Assembly (NCBI GenBank): GCA_002011425.1 | Contig: MTNJ01000049.1 | Span: 1-54,986, forward strand | Source of the DNA: Candidatus Acetothermia bacterium JdFR-48 | GTDB taxonomy: Bacteria; Bipolaricaulota; Bipolaricaulia; Bipolaricaulales; Bipolaricaulaceae | Reading direction: 5' to 3' | DNA length: 54,986 nt | Shown here: positions 8,986-17,093 of the stretch, one piece after another | Position numbering within the stretch: position 1 is the stretch's first letter | Layout of the letters: the number at the start of each line of letters is the position of its first letter | Position numbers and translations under genes: made by a program | The notes under the pieces: generated by a model | What the model saw: only the letters and a program-made list of their open reading frames with translations | Databases searched by the model: none | Told to the model about the DNA's origin: nothing

Positions 8986-9771
8986 CTACAGCTCCTCCAC
9001 GAAAACGCGCTGTCTCCGTCGGAACAGACTATATCCCACTCCTAGGGAAAGACCCGTCCAAAGCACCATAGAGATCAACATCTCTGTGCTGGGGAGCCTC
9101 CCCCAATAGATTATGTCCTGATAGACGGTGATGAAAGCGGTTAACGGGTTCGCCTTGATGAGAGGCTGGAGTTTCCCTGGGACCATAGAGATGGAATAGA
9201 TGATGGGCGTAAGCCAAAAGAGGACCATAAGGGCTACCTCGGTCAAGTGCCGTACGTCTCGGTACCGAGGAGTAATGGAGGAAAGGAAAAAGGCCACCCC
9301 TAATGTGAAGAGGAATTGCAACGCGAGAACAGGCAAGTAGAGAAGAATCAGCGGTGTCACCCCGGTCTTGAACCAAAAGACAGCGGGAAAAAAGACCAAC
9401 AGGGCGAATAGTAGCTGGACGAAGTTGAACAGAATCGTTGCGAACGGAAGGATTTCCAATGGGAATTTGACCTTCTTCAACAGGTTGGCATTGCCGATTA
9501 TCGCTTCCGAGGAGGCAATTACTGCCCCCGAGAAGAAGTTCCAGGGAATGATCCCGGTGATGAGGAAGAGGGGATAGTTCTCCAGCGGGATCCTGAGTAT
9601 GTATTGAAAAGCCAGAGAATAGACTACGATCATGGCCAGGGGGTTTAGCAGGGACCAGAGAAGTCCCAAAACCGAACCCCGATATTTCACTTTTAAATCC
9701 TTAGCAACTAGATTCCGTACCAGCTCTCTGTAACGTATGATCCTTGTAAGACCCCTCATCCAAGAGCCCAT
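8986..9771 (-). CDS. wzm: Polysaccharide ABC exporter, permease subunit (Wzm-like)
   Basis: 261 residues with six predicted membrane segments (for example MIVVYSLAFQYIL, VALMVLFWLTPIIYSISMV) and the ABC-2 hallmarks KYRGSVLGLLWSLLNPL and NANLLKKVKFPLEILP. With Wzt it forms the inner-membrane channel that flips completed undecaprenyl-linked polysaccharide to the periplasm. AAAGGAG sits nine bases before the ATG at 9771. It is followed at two bases by wzt. Confidence 0.92.
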   Translation of the reverse strand: MGSWMRGLTRIIRYRELVRNLVAKDLKVKYRGSVLGLLWSLLNPLAMIVVYSLAFQYILRIPLENYPLFLITGIIPWNFFSGAVIASSEAIIGNANLLKKVKFPLEILPFATILFNFVQLLFALLVFFPAVFWFKTGVTPLILLYLPVLALQFLFTLGVAFFLSSITPRYRDVRHLTEVALMVLFWLTPIIYSISMVPGKLQPLIKANPLTAFITVYQDIIYWGRLPSTEMLISMVLWTGLSLGVGYSLFRRRQRVFVEEL

Positions 9772-9812
9772 ACACGATGCTCCTTTATTCTCTCGTTGTG
9801 CTGCCCACTATA

Positions 9813-9836
9813 CATGGCTCCCCCTGGGGCACCATG
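9813..9836. repeat. Imperfect inverted repeat upstream of wzm
   Basis: CATGGCTCCCC and GGGGCACCATG form 11-base arms around a single T, with two central mismatches. It lies in the 157-base gap between rfbB and wzm, beside a TATAGT box on the minus strand. It could be an operator or a hairpin; there is no stronger support. Confidence 0.3.
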
Positions 9837-9928
9837 CCTTCTGTTAATTGATACTCCCTCTTACGACCCCTTCCACCTGGTCGGAGATCTACGGAGAGCT
9901 CCGTTGTCCCAAAGAGGCTGAACAAAAG

Positions 9929-11074
9929 TCACAATGCTTTGTACATTTTCTGATAGTATTCCTTGTATTCCCCCGTGATCACGCTCTCGACCCACTCTTT
10001 ATTCTCCAGGTACCACTCCACCGTCCGCCGGAGACCCTCCTCGAAATTCACCTCGGGTTCCCAACCGAGCTCCTCCCTGATCTTCGCGCAATCGAGGGCG
10101 TACCGAAAATCGTGGGCCGCGCCGCGGGGGTCCTCGATAAATTTGATCTCAGGTTCTAGGTGCTGGGTCTTGGGGTGAGTTTTCAGGATGTCACAGATAA
10201 GTTGGACGACCTCGATGTTCCTCTTCTCACAGCCGCCGCCGATGTTGTAGATCTCGCCAACCCGGCCTCTTTGGAGGACGAGCTCGATCGCCCGACAGTT
10301 GTCCTCCACATAGAGCCAATCGCGGACGTTCTTTCCCTCCCCGTAGACGGGCAACGGCTCGCCATGAAGCGCGTTGCGGATCATGAGGGGGATGAGCTTC
10401 TCGGGGAACTGGTATGGCCCGTAGTTATTCGAGCTCCGGGTGACGATCACCGGGACGCCGTAGGCCTTGTGGTATGCCCGACAGATGAGGTCCGCCGCGG
10501 CCTTGCTCGCGGCGTAGGGAGAGTTGGGCTTGAGGGGCGATTCCTCGGTGAACAACCCGGTCTCGCCCAAGGAGCCGTATACCTCATCCGTGGAGATCTG
10601 GATAAGCCTCTTAGGGGGTGAGGATCCGGGATTATGGGGCAGCCAGTGGGTGCGGGCGGCCTCTAATAGTACCTGCACCCCTTTGATGTTCGTCCCGATG
10701 AAGGGGCTCGGATCGAGGATGCTCCGGTCGACGTGGGATTCGGCGGCGAAGTTTACGACCGCATCGGGGATCAGGGATTCGGGATCAAGCGGCAAATCTC
10801 GGTGCGAGAAATACTCCCCGGAAAAGATGGCATCGACGAGCTCCCGATCACAGATGTCGCCCTTGATGAAGAAGTACCGTGGGCCACGGGATTCGGGATT
10901 ACGGGATAGGCTGGAGAGGCCGTATTTGGCCTCGACGTCGGCGAGGTTGGCGAGGTTGCCCGCGTAGGTGAGCTTGTCGAGGTTTATCACGGTCCAATCG
11001 GGGTGTTCGCGCAACACATACCGGATGAAGTTGGAGCCGATGAAGCCACAACCGCCAGTTACCAGTATTCTCAT
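9929..11074 (-). CDS. rfbB: dTDP-glucose 4,6-dehydratase with three repeat-derived insertions
   Basis: 381 residues. The Rossmann motif ILVTGGCGFIGSNFIRYV, LDKLTYAGN, AAESHVDRSI, ISTDEVYG, the catalytic YAASK and NNYGPYQFPEKLIP identify RfbB/RmlB, which makes dTDP-4-keto-6-deoxyglucose, the precursor of rhamnose and related deoxysugars. The family is usually about 330-350 residues. The excess is explained by three in-frame inserts: GLSSLSRNPESRG (bases about 10882-10925), YFSHRDLPLDPESLI (about 10765-10814) and THWLPHNPGSSPPKR (about 10615-10650). All three derive from a CGGGATT/AATCCCG repeat. They lie between core strands, so activity may be kept. No rmlA, rmlC or rmlD is in the window. No Shine-Dalgarno is visible. 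Confidence 0.93.
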   Translation of the reverse strand: MRILVTGGCGFIGSNFIRYVLREHPDWTVINLDKLTYAGNLANLADVEAKYGLSSLSRNPESRGPRYFFIKGDICDRELVDAIFSGEYFSHRDLPLDPESLIPDAVVNFAAESHVDRSILDPSPFIGTNIKGVQVLLEAARTHWLPHNPGSSPPKRLIQISTDEVYGSLGETGLFTEESPLKPNSPYAASKAAADLICRAYHKAYGVPVIVTRSSNNYGPYQFPEKLIPLMIRNALHGEPLPVYGEGKNVRDWLYVEDNCRAIELVLQRGRVGEIYNIGGGCEKRNIEVVQLICDILKTHPKTQHLEPEIKFIEDPRGAAHDFRYALDCAKIREELGWEPEVNFEEGLRRTVEWYLENKEWVESVITGEYKEYYQKMYKAL

Positions 11075-11515
11075 TTTCGGGCTAGGGATTAAGGATTAAG
11101 AGGTAAGTGCTGAACATCACCAGATCCCTACGCCTTCAGTCCCTAATCCCCTTCGTCCCCTCCTTTCCCTTCGGGCGATTATATCAACCCGTGATTGTCT
11201 CGTTTAGCATATGTAATCACTTTACACCCAAATAGATGATGTCTCGTTGGGTAATGGCATGAACGTGCGCTCAGGGACGAAGGGCCGATCCCCAGAAAGA
11301 GAGAATTTATGCCGGCGACCAAAGGCTGCCACCGGTTCCCCATTATGAGACCTAACAGCGTCGAATCACAAGAGTTGCTTGGTCATGACATCCTCCTTGA
11401 AGTATGCTCCTTTTCAGAACCTGGCCTTGCGGCGCGGGCTTATGCCCGTGCGTGCACTTTGGGAAAGGCGTAAACCCTTGGGCTTAGTTGTGGTCTTTTC
11501 AATCTGGGGGAAGCG
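11075..11515. other. 441-base intergenic region between divergent rfbB and the GH13 gene
   Basis: No gene is apparent. It holds an inverted repeat related to the rfbB inserts (11084-11150), a possible large stem-loop (11241-11351), and an 8-base-pair hairpin GCGCGGGC/GCCCGTGC with loop TTAT (11432-11451) shortly before the GH13 start. I do not see a clear promoter with both boxes, although divergent promoters must lie here. Confidence 0.6.
11084..11150. repeat. 67-base inverted-repeat element (GGGATTA family)
   Basis: AGGGATTAAGGATTAAG (11084-11100) is imperfectly complementary to CTTCAGTCCCTAATCCC (11134-11150). The same GGGATTA/TAATCCC core occurs in the three insertions within rfbB just downstream, so this looks like a full-length copy of a small palindromic repeat. 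Confidence 0.55.
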
Positions 11516-12874
11516 ATGACAGTGATGCTCAAACCTCCGGAGTGGGTCAAGGATGCCATCTTCTACCAGATATTTCCCGACCGGTTCAAAAACGGCGACC
11601 CGGGGAACGATCCGCCGGACACCCGGCCCTGGGGCGATCACCCGGACAGGAAGTCTTTCTTCGGCGGCGATCTCTATGGGATCATCGAGTCTCTGGACTA
11701 CCTCGAGGAACTGGGGGTAAACGCCCTCTATCTCAACCCGATCTTCACGGCTCCCTCCAACCACAAGTACGACATCGCTGACTACTTCGAGGTGGACCCA
11801 CACTTGGGTGGGAACGGAGCTCTCTTAGCCTTGGTCGAAGCGGCCCACCGCCGTGGGATCCGGGTCATTCTGGACGGGATTTTTAACCACTGTGGCGACG
11901 AACACCCCTTTTTCCAGGACGTCCTTCGGCGGGGCCAGGCATCACCTTATTGGGACTGGTTCATGATCCACGGAGAGGGGGTAATACAAGAACCCGTTCC
12001 TAACTACGACTGCTGGGCCGGGGTAAAAACACTCCCGGAATGGAACCACAAAAACCCAGCGGTACGGGAGTACCTCCTCTCGGTGGTACGCCACTGGTTA
12101 AGCGAGTACGAGATCGACGGGTGGCGCCTGGACGCGGTGGAACACATATCGCCTGATTTCGTCCGTGAGATCCGTGATGCTGCCAAGAGCGTGAACCCCG
12201 AGGCCTACATCCTGGGCGAGGTGATGGGGCTCGCCGCAGCATGGTTCAAGTACGGGGCTCTGGATGGGGTAATGAATTACAGACTGTGGGAAGGTTTGGT
12301 GTACTTCATCGCCTGGGAGTCATGGGATGCCGCGCAGTTCCGCGCCTACGCGAAGGGGCTCTGGGGGAGTTACCCGCCGGAGAACTTCTTCGCCTGCTAC
12401 AACCTGATCGGAAGCCACGACAAGCCCCGTATCTTTACCCTATGTGAAGGCGATCGGCGAAAAGTCGCCCTAATAGTGGCTACCATCTTTTCCCTCCCCG
12501 GTGCGCCGGCAATCTATTACGGTGACGAGGTGGGACTGGAGGGGGGCGAAGATCCCGACTGCCGCCGATGCTTCCCCTGGGATCGCGGGCAGTGGGACGA
12601 AGAGCTACGCGAGCTCTTCCGTACGCTGATAAGGATTCGAAAGGAGGAACCAACGCTCAGGCGTGGCGACGTAAAATTCGGCGATGCCAAGGGTCGGGCG
12701 TTCTTCATCGAACGGGAGTTTGCGGGCGAAAAGCTTTTCTTTTTCCTCAACGCGGGAGAAGAAACGGCCTCTTTTCACCTAGCGTGTCCCGCTTCGGACC
12801 TCCTGAGCGGGGAGCGTCATCGAGGGGAGATCCGCCTGCCCCCGAAATCCTTCGCGTTTTTGAAGGAGGGGTGA
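11516..12874 (+). CDS. GH13 alpha-amylase family glycosidase (cyclomaltodextrinase/neopullulanase-like)
   Basis: 452 residues. GH13 regions are clear: FYQIFPDRF at the start, LYLNPIFTAPSNHKYD, DGIFNHCG, DGWRLDAVEH (nucleophile D206), ILGEVMG (acid/base E235) and IGSHDKPR (D302). YQIFPDRF and the HKYD motif point to the GH13_20 group, which hydrolyses alpha-1,4 and alpha-1,6 bonds in short maltodextrins. No N-terminal CBM34 domain and no signal peptide are present, so it is short for the group and probably cytoplasmic. GGGGGAAGCG precedes the ATG; an ATG two codons later is also possible. Its TGA overlaps the ATG of the DUF1177 gene. Confidence 0.9.
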   Translation: MTVMLKPPEWVKDAIFYQIFPDRFKNGDPGNDPPDTRPWGDHPDRKSFFGGDLYGIIESLDYLEELGVNALYLNPIFTAPSNHKYDIADYFEVDPHLGGNGALLALVEAAHRRGIRVILDGIFNHCGDEHPFFQDVLRRGQASPYWDWFMIHGEGVIQEPVPNYDCWAGVKTLPEWNHKNPAVREYLLSVVRHWLSEYEIDGWRLDAVEHISPDFVREIRDAAKSVNPEAYILGEVMGLAAAWFKYGALDGVMNYRLWEGLVYFIAWESWDAAQFRAYAKGLWGSYPPENFFACYNLIGSHDKPRIFTLCEGDRRKVALIVATIFSLPGAPAIYYGDEVGLEGGEDPDCRRCFPWDRGQWDEELRELFRTLIRIRKEEPTLRRGDVKFGDAKGRAFFIEREFAGEKLFFFLNAGEETASFHLACPASDLLSGERHRGEIRLPPKSFAFLKEG

Positions 12875-13800
12875 TGTTGCGAGAGGTCATGGAGGCGATG
12901 GAGCTCTTGGAGAGGGCGGACGTGAACGGCGAGGCCGTCCGGGAGTGGCTCATCGAAAAAGGCCTCGAATACGGAGAAGTGGAGGTGACGCGTATCCAGG
13001 GGGAGAAGGGCGGAACCGATTTCGTGAAGGTCCGAGTCGTCCCACACCGGACATCGGGCCCGACCCTGGGGATCGTCGGCCGCCTTGGGGGCGTGGGAGC
13101 AAGGCCTGAGAGGATAGGGCTCGTCTCCGACGCCGACGGTGCGATCGTGGCGCTGGCCTGCGCTGCGAAGCTCGCCCGCATGCGGATGCGAGGTGATGCA
13201 CTGGACGGGGAGGTGATCGTCGCCACCCACGTCTGTCCCCGGGCACCGGTCATCCCCCATGAGCCCGTGCCCTTCATGGGCGCGCCGGTGGACATGGCCA
13301 CCATGAACCGCCACGAAGTCGACCCCCGAATGGAGGCGATCCTATCCATCGATACCACGAAGGGAAACTGGGTCCTCAACCGCCGCGGCTTCGCCATTAC
13401 CCCCACTGTGAAGGAGGGGTACATCCTCCGGGTGAGCGAGGACCTCCTCGAGATCATGCGCTACGTCACCAATGAACCTCCAGCGGTCCTCCCTATCACC
13501 ACCCAGGACATCACCCCATATGGGAACGGGCTCTACCACATAAACAGCATCATGCAACCCTCGACCGCGACCTCGGCCCCGGTAGTGGGGGTGGCCACGA
13601 CCGCCGCCGTCCCGGTCCCGGGGTGTGCCACCGGGGCCAACCAGGTCATCGATCTCGAGTTGGCGGCACGGTTCTGTGTGGAGGTAGCGGTGGCCTTCAC
13701 CGCCGGCCGCTGCCACTTCTATGACCCCACCGAGTTCGAAAGACTGGTCTCCCTCTACGGTTCAATGCGTCACCTCCAGACCTTGGGCAGTGAGGAATAG
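12874..13800 (+). CDS. DUF1177 family protein
   Basis: 308 residues. It resembles the DUF1177 family of unknown function, notably PVDMATMNRHEVDPRMEAIL and ILSIDTTKGNW. Conserved His, Asp and Asn residues suggest a metal- or substrate-binding pocket, but no reaction is known to me. The start is ATG at 12874, with GGAGG just upstream and TGATG coupling to the GH13 stop; a GTG at 12871 is in frame. No signal peptide is visible. It is co-transcribed with the amylase, but that does not prove a sugar role. Confidence 0.8.
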   Translation: MLREVMEAMELLERADVNGEAVREWLIEKGLEYGEVEVTRIQGEKGGTDFVKVRVVPHRTSGPTLGIVGRLGGVGARPERIGLVSDADGAIVALACAAKLARMRMRGDALDGEVIVATHVCPRAPVIPHEPVPFMGAPVDMATMNRHEVDPRMEAILSIDTTKGNWVLNRRGFAITPTVKEGYILRVSEDLLEIMRYVTNEPPAVLPITTQDITPYGNGLYHINSIMQPSTATSAPVVGVATTAAVPVPGCATGANQVIDLELAARFCVEVAVAFTAGRCHFYDPTEFERLVSLYGSMRHLQTLGSEE

Positions 13801-13830
13801 GGTCCGATGCTGTACTCAAAACTATGACCC

Positions 13831-14273
13831 CTAAACTAACTGCCTCAGCCTATCCCGTGTGTATTGGATGGCGCTTATCACTGCGCCCTGAGGAGCCTGG
13901 AAGACGCAGAACCGGCCCACGTCAGGGATATCGGCGGGAGGAAGGAGTACCTGTCCCCGTTCTCCTCTACCTGACGCGCCACTTCGTCCACATCCTTCAC
14001 TGTGACATAGACCATCCAATGGGACGGAGTACCTGGGGGGCACGTTTGGGGGGCATTTTCATGATCCCTCCCACCTTGACTCCCTCTACCTTGATGAGGG
14101 TGTAGGAGGAATCGGCCATATCGCTCTGGGAAAACTCCCAGCCAAGGACCTTATCGATAAAACCCCTTCGTTGCCTCTACGTCGGCCGTGAGAAGCTCGG
14201 CCCAGCTGAAAACGCCCTTCCGTTCGAACCTCTCTGTTTGAACCTCCTTCGCAACGATATTTGGAATCGACAT
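13831..14273 (-). pseudogene. VOC (glyoxalase/bleomycin-resistance fold) family pseudogene, three frameshifts
   Basis: Joining three frames on the minus strand restores a VOC protein of about 140 residues: SIPNIVAKEVQTERFERKG with FSWAELLTADVEATKGFYR, then KVLGWEFSQSDMADSSYTL with VGGIMKMPP, then HWMVYVTVKDVDEVARQVEE, then QVLLPPADIPDVGRFCVF and GAVISAIQY. The frame breaks fall near 14155 (extra T in TATCGATAAGG), 14040 and 13965. AAGGGG precedes the ATG at 14273, so it was once a normal gene. It occupies the gap between the DUF1177 and sigma-factor genes. Confidence 0.85.
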
Positions 14274-14319
14274 GCCCCTTTTCAATGTGCCATCGAACTG
14301 ACAAGGGAGACCGGAGTAA

Positions 14320-15195
14320 TCAGGCGCTGACGAGCCGACGATAATATTCCAGGGCCTCTGATGTCCAGGCCTTGAGGCGCTTGAGGGCCTGTTTCTCCAG
14401 CTGGCGCACCCGCTCGCGGGAGACACCCAATACCCGAGCCACCTCGGCCAAGCTCTGGGGCTTCGCGCCCTCGAGTCCGTAACGGAGCCGCACTACCAGG
14501 GCCTCCTTGGGCGGGAGTTGGGCCACGAGCTCGAGCAGTTCCTCTCGCATGAGCTCTTGTAGGGCGAGCTTCTCGGTGGTGGGCATCTCTTCGTCGGCCA
14601 CGAGGTCGTCCAACGTCTCCTCCCCGTCGGCCCCGACTGGCATGTCCAGGGAGATCACTTCCCCGATGGTGCGCTCAAGCTCCCGCAGCCTCTCCACCGT
14701 GAGACCGGGATAAGAGATGGTATCTACGGTCTCGGCGATGTTCTCGTCGCCGAAACTCGCCTTGAGTTTAGCCCAGCGGACCAGGGCTCGGAAGAGGTAC
14801 GCGGGAATACGGATCAACTGCGACTGGCGCTCGATGGCCGCCCCGATCGCCTGGCGGATCCACCACCGCGCGTAGGTGGAGAAGCGGAAGCCCTTCTCGG
14901 GGTCGAACCGCGCCGCCGCCTCGAGGAGGCCGATATTTCCCTCTTGAATGAGGTCGAGGAGGTCAAGGCCCGTGTCTCCGTATTCCCGCGCGATGGAGAC
15001 CACGAGCCGGAGGTGCGCTAGGATCAGGCGGTTGCGCGCCTCGATGTCCCCCTCGCGCATGCGACGAGCCAGCTCCCGTTCCTCCTCCAGGGAGAGGGGC
15101 GGAATGCGGGCGACCTCGGCGAGATAAAGCCCGAGAATGTCCACTTCGTGATCCTCAGCCCCTTCGTCCCAGGAGTACACTCGCTTCTCCACCAT
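14320..15195 (-). CDS. rpoD: RNA polymerase sigma-70 family factor (RpoD/group 2-like)
   Basis: 291 residues from the ATG at 15195. Region 1.2/2.1 (LGLYLAEVARIPPLSLEEE), 2.2-2.4 (HLRLVVSIAREY, DLIQEGNIGLLEAAARFDP, FSTYARWWIRQAI), 3.0 and region 4 (LPPKEALVVRLRYGLEG, LAEVARVLGVSRERVRQLE) are all present. It lacks the long region 1.1 of large RpoD proteins, so it is either a compact housekeeping factor or a group 2 factor. An in-frame extension to 15336 exists but would overlap the divergent phosphodiesterase start, so I prefer 15195. There is no clear Shine-Dalgarno. Confidence 0.92.
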   Translation of the reverse strand: MVEKRVYSWDEGAEDHEVDILGLYLAEVARIPPLSLEEERELARRMREGDIEARNRLILAHLRLVVSIAREYGDTGLDLLDLIQEGNIGLLEAAARFDPEKGFRFSTYARWWIRQAIGAAIERQSQLIRIPAYLFRALVRWAKLKASFGDENIAETVDTISYPGLTVERLRELERTIGEVISLDMPVGADGEETLDDLVADEEMPTTEKLALQELMREELLELVAQLPPKEALVVRLRYGLEGAKPQSLAEVARVLGVSRERVRQLEKQALKRLKAWTSEALEYYRRLVSA

Positions 15196-15209
15196 CGTCA
15201 CTCTTGTCC

Positions 15210-15237
15210 AGTGTATCCTTTTGCCAAGAGGGCTCAA
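15210..15237 (-). promoter_or_regulatory. Candidate promoter of the sigma-factor gene
   Basis: On the minus strand TTGAGC (15237-15232), a 16-base spacer and TACACT (15215-15210) precede the ATG at 15195 by 14 bases. The fit is moderate. Confidence 0.4.
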
Positions 15238-15318
15238 GGCCCCGTCCCGATGTGCGCCAGGTAGTCGCTCTGAACCTTTCCCTTTGAAAAAGAGCGCGTT
15301 AAACTTTGGCCATTCGGC

Positions 15319-16038
15319 ATGGAGATCATTGCGCACCGTGGGGCCTCGGCCTATGCGCTGGAGAACTCACGCGAGGCGATAACGTTAGCCCGGCGCCTCG
15401 GGGCCGACCGGATTGAACTGGACGTCCGAATAACGGCTGACAACACACTCGTAGTCCTCCACGACGAATCCCTAGAGCGCACGACCACTGGAAAGGGCCT
15501 CTTGCGAGAGCACCGCTTCAGGGAGATCGGGGGTGTGCGCCTCAAAAACGGGGAGAAACTCCTCACCCTCGAGGAGGCCATGGACATCAGCGGCGAGACT
15601 CCACTCTATTTGGATGTAAAAGAGGCGGAAGCACTGGAACCTCTGGTGTGGACGCTTAGGCGGAGGAGAACAACCGATCTCATTGTCGCTTCCAGCGACG
15701 ACCGATTCCTACAGCAGTTTCAGAAGCGGCTGGATATTCCCACTTCATTACAGCTTGAAAGCCCCGAGATCGGAGGGGCGAAGAGAGCGCGTGAGCTCGG
15801 GGCGACTTTCGTCCACCCTTGCTGGGAAAATTTTGGGGACCCTCTGAAACTCCTGCTGAAAGGATTTCTGCATAATTTCACCAATGCCGGCCTGAAGATC
15901 ATCCTCTGGCACGAGGAGAATCCGAAAGCGTTGTTGAAAGCCCGTGGTTTAGGCAACGCCCTCTATGGGATTACTACGGATAGGCCGGATTTGGCGAAGA
16001 GCATCTTGAGAGGTGGGGGCCATGGAACTCCTCCGTAG
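15319..16038 (+). CDS. Glycerophosphodiester phosphodiesterase (GDPD)
   Basis: 239 residues. IIAHRGASAYALENSREAI, IELDVRITADNTLVVLHDE and LERTTTGKG carry the GDPD active-site His, Glu and Asp residues. It cleaves glycerophosphodiesters to glycerol-3-phosphate and an alcohol. No signal peptide, so cytoplasmic. It diverges from the sigma factor, and the GH130 start lies inside its 3' end, so the two are co-expressed. A binding-protein importer with Ugp/Mal-like subunits follows, so imported glycerophosphodiesters are a possible substrate; this is inference. Confidence 0.9.
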   Translation: MEIIAHRGASAYALENSREAITLARRLGADRIELDVRITADNTLVVLHDESLERTTTGKGLLREHRFREIGGVRLKNGEKLLTLEEAMDISGETPLYLDVKEAEALEPLVWTLRRRRTTDLIVASSDDRFLQQFQKRLDIPTSLQLESPEIGGAKRARELGATFVHPCWENFGDPLKLLLKGFLHNFTNAGLKIILWHEENPKALLKARGLGNALYGITTDRPDLAKSILRGGGHGTPP

Positions 16039-16921
16039 GTGTCCCGAAAACCCTATCTTAACACCACGTCCAGATGTCCCCTGGGAGAGAAAAGCCGTCT
16101 TCAATCCCGGCGCGGTGGAGTACAAAGGCAAGGTGTACATGCTCTATCGGGCAGTGGGGGAGTACGAGCGCTATATCTCACGCCTCGGCCTCGCGGTGAG
16201 CGAAGACGGCGTCCACTTCGAACGCTTCCCAGAGCCGGCCTTTTCACCGGAGGAGTCCTACGAACGTTTCGGGTGCGAAGACCCCCGTATTACCGCTCTT
16301 GAGGGGCGCTTTTATATCACCTACACCGCTCTCTCGGCGCGGGCCTTCTCCGAGAGGGGGAACTACGTGGCCCTCGCGTCCACGGTTGACTTCCGCCAAT
16401 TCGAACGCCACGGAGTGATCCTCCCCGGATTCGAGGACAAGGACGCCGTCATCTTTCCGGAGAAGGTAAAGGGAAAGTACGTGCTGTTACACCGCATCGT
16501 CCCAGAAATCTGGATCGCCTATTCCGACGACCTCGTCCACTGGTACGGCCACAAAAAGGCGATGTATCCGCGTCCTGGGTGTTGGGACGCGGTGAAGATC
16601 GGGGCAGGAGCTCCGCCGATAAAGACCGATGAGGGCTGGCTCCTTTTCTACCACGGGGTTGATAGGGCACGCACGTACCGCATGGGAGTGGCGCTCTTCG
16701 ATTTGGACGACCCCGAGAGGCTCATCTCCCGCCCCCTCGAGTTCGTGCTCGAGCCGGCGGAGGAGTACGAGCGAGAAGGGGACATTCCACACGTAGTTTT
16801 CGTCTGCGGGGTGGTGCAACGAGGCGAGGAATTCTTCGTTTATTACGGAGGTGGCGATAAGGTGATCGGCCTCGCGTGGGCCCCGGTAAAGGAGGTGGTG
16901 GAATTCGCCCGCCGCGGCTGA
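16022..16921 (+). CDS. GH130 family glycosidase/phosphorylase
   Basis: 299 residues from the ATG at 16022, preceded by GAGAGGTGG; an in-frame GTG lies three codons earlier. The five-bladed beta-propeller pattern of GH130 is clear: NPGAVEYKGKVYMLYRAVG, SRLGLAVSEDGVHFER, RFGCEDPRITALEGRFYITY, KDAVIFPEK, GAGAPPIKTDEGWLLFYHG and YYGGGDKVIGLAWAP. The family contains phosphorylases and hydrolases acting on beta-mannosides. Subgroup cannot be fixed by eye. No signal peptide. It overlaps the GDPD gene by 17 bases and precedes a sugar-type ABC importer, so it may act on imported mannosides. Confidence 0.88.
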   Translation: MELLRRCPENPILTPRPDVPWERKAVFNPGAVEYKGKVYMLYRAVGEYERYISRLGLAVSEDGVHFERFPEPAFSPEESYERFGCEDPRITALEGRFYITYTALSARAFSERGNYVALASTVDFRQFERHGVILPGFEDKDAVIFPEKVKGKYVLLHRIVPEIWIAYSDDLVHWYGHKKAMYPRPGCWDAVKIGAGAPPIKTDEGWLLFYHGVDRARTYRMGVALFDLDDPERLISRPLEFVLEPAEEYEREGDIPHVVFVCGVVQRGEEFFVYYGGGDKVIGLAWAPVKEVVEFARRG

Positions 16922-16982
16922 GTTGCCACCGTTTGCAAAAATTTTTCTGCGCTCAATTTGCCCCTTGCAGAAAGGGTTACCG

Positions 16983-17011
16983 TTGACTGAATCCATACAA
17001 AACGATAAAAT
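16983..17011 (+). promoter_or_regulatory. Strong sigma-70 promoter of the ABC importer operon
   Basis: TTGACT (16983-16988), a 17-base spacer and TAAAAT (17006-17011). Predicted start near 17018 gives a leader of about 75 bases ending in the GGGGGGAG ribosome-binding site of the binding-protein gene. Confidence 0.8.
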
Positions 17012-17093
17012 ATTTAATGCTATTGCAGGTTAGGGAGGTGATAGCGACATCAACGTTCTTTTCGATAAATTAAATTGAAAAGGGGGGAGTGCT

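Noticed and set aside
14320..15336. A 338-residue form of the sigma factor
   Set aside because: The extra 47 N-terminal residues are unlike the family and would overlap the divergent phosphodiesterase gene and its promoter; ATG 15195 fits better.
17037..17073. Short leader ORF (GTG ATA GCG ACA ... TAA) before the binding-protein gene
   Set aside because: It has a ribosome-binding-like GGGAGG but no codon bias or regulatory codon run; chance is likely.
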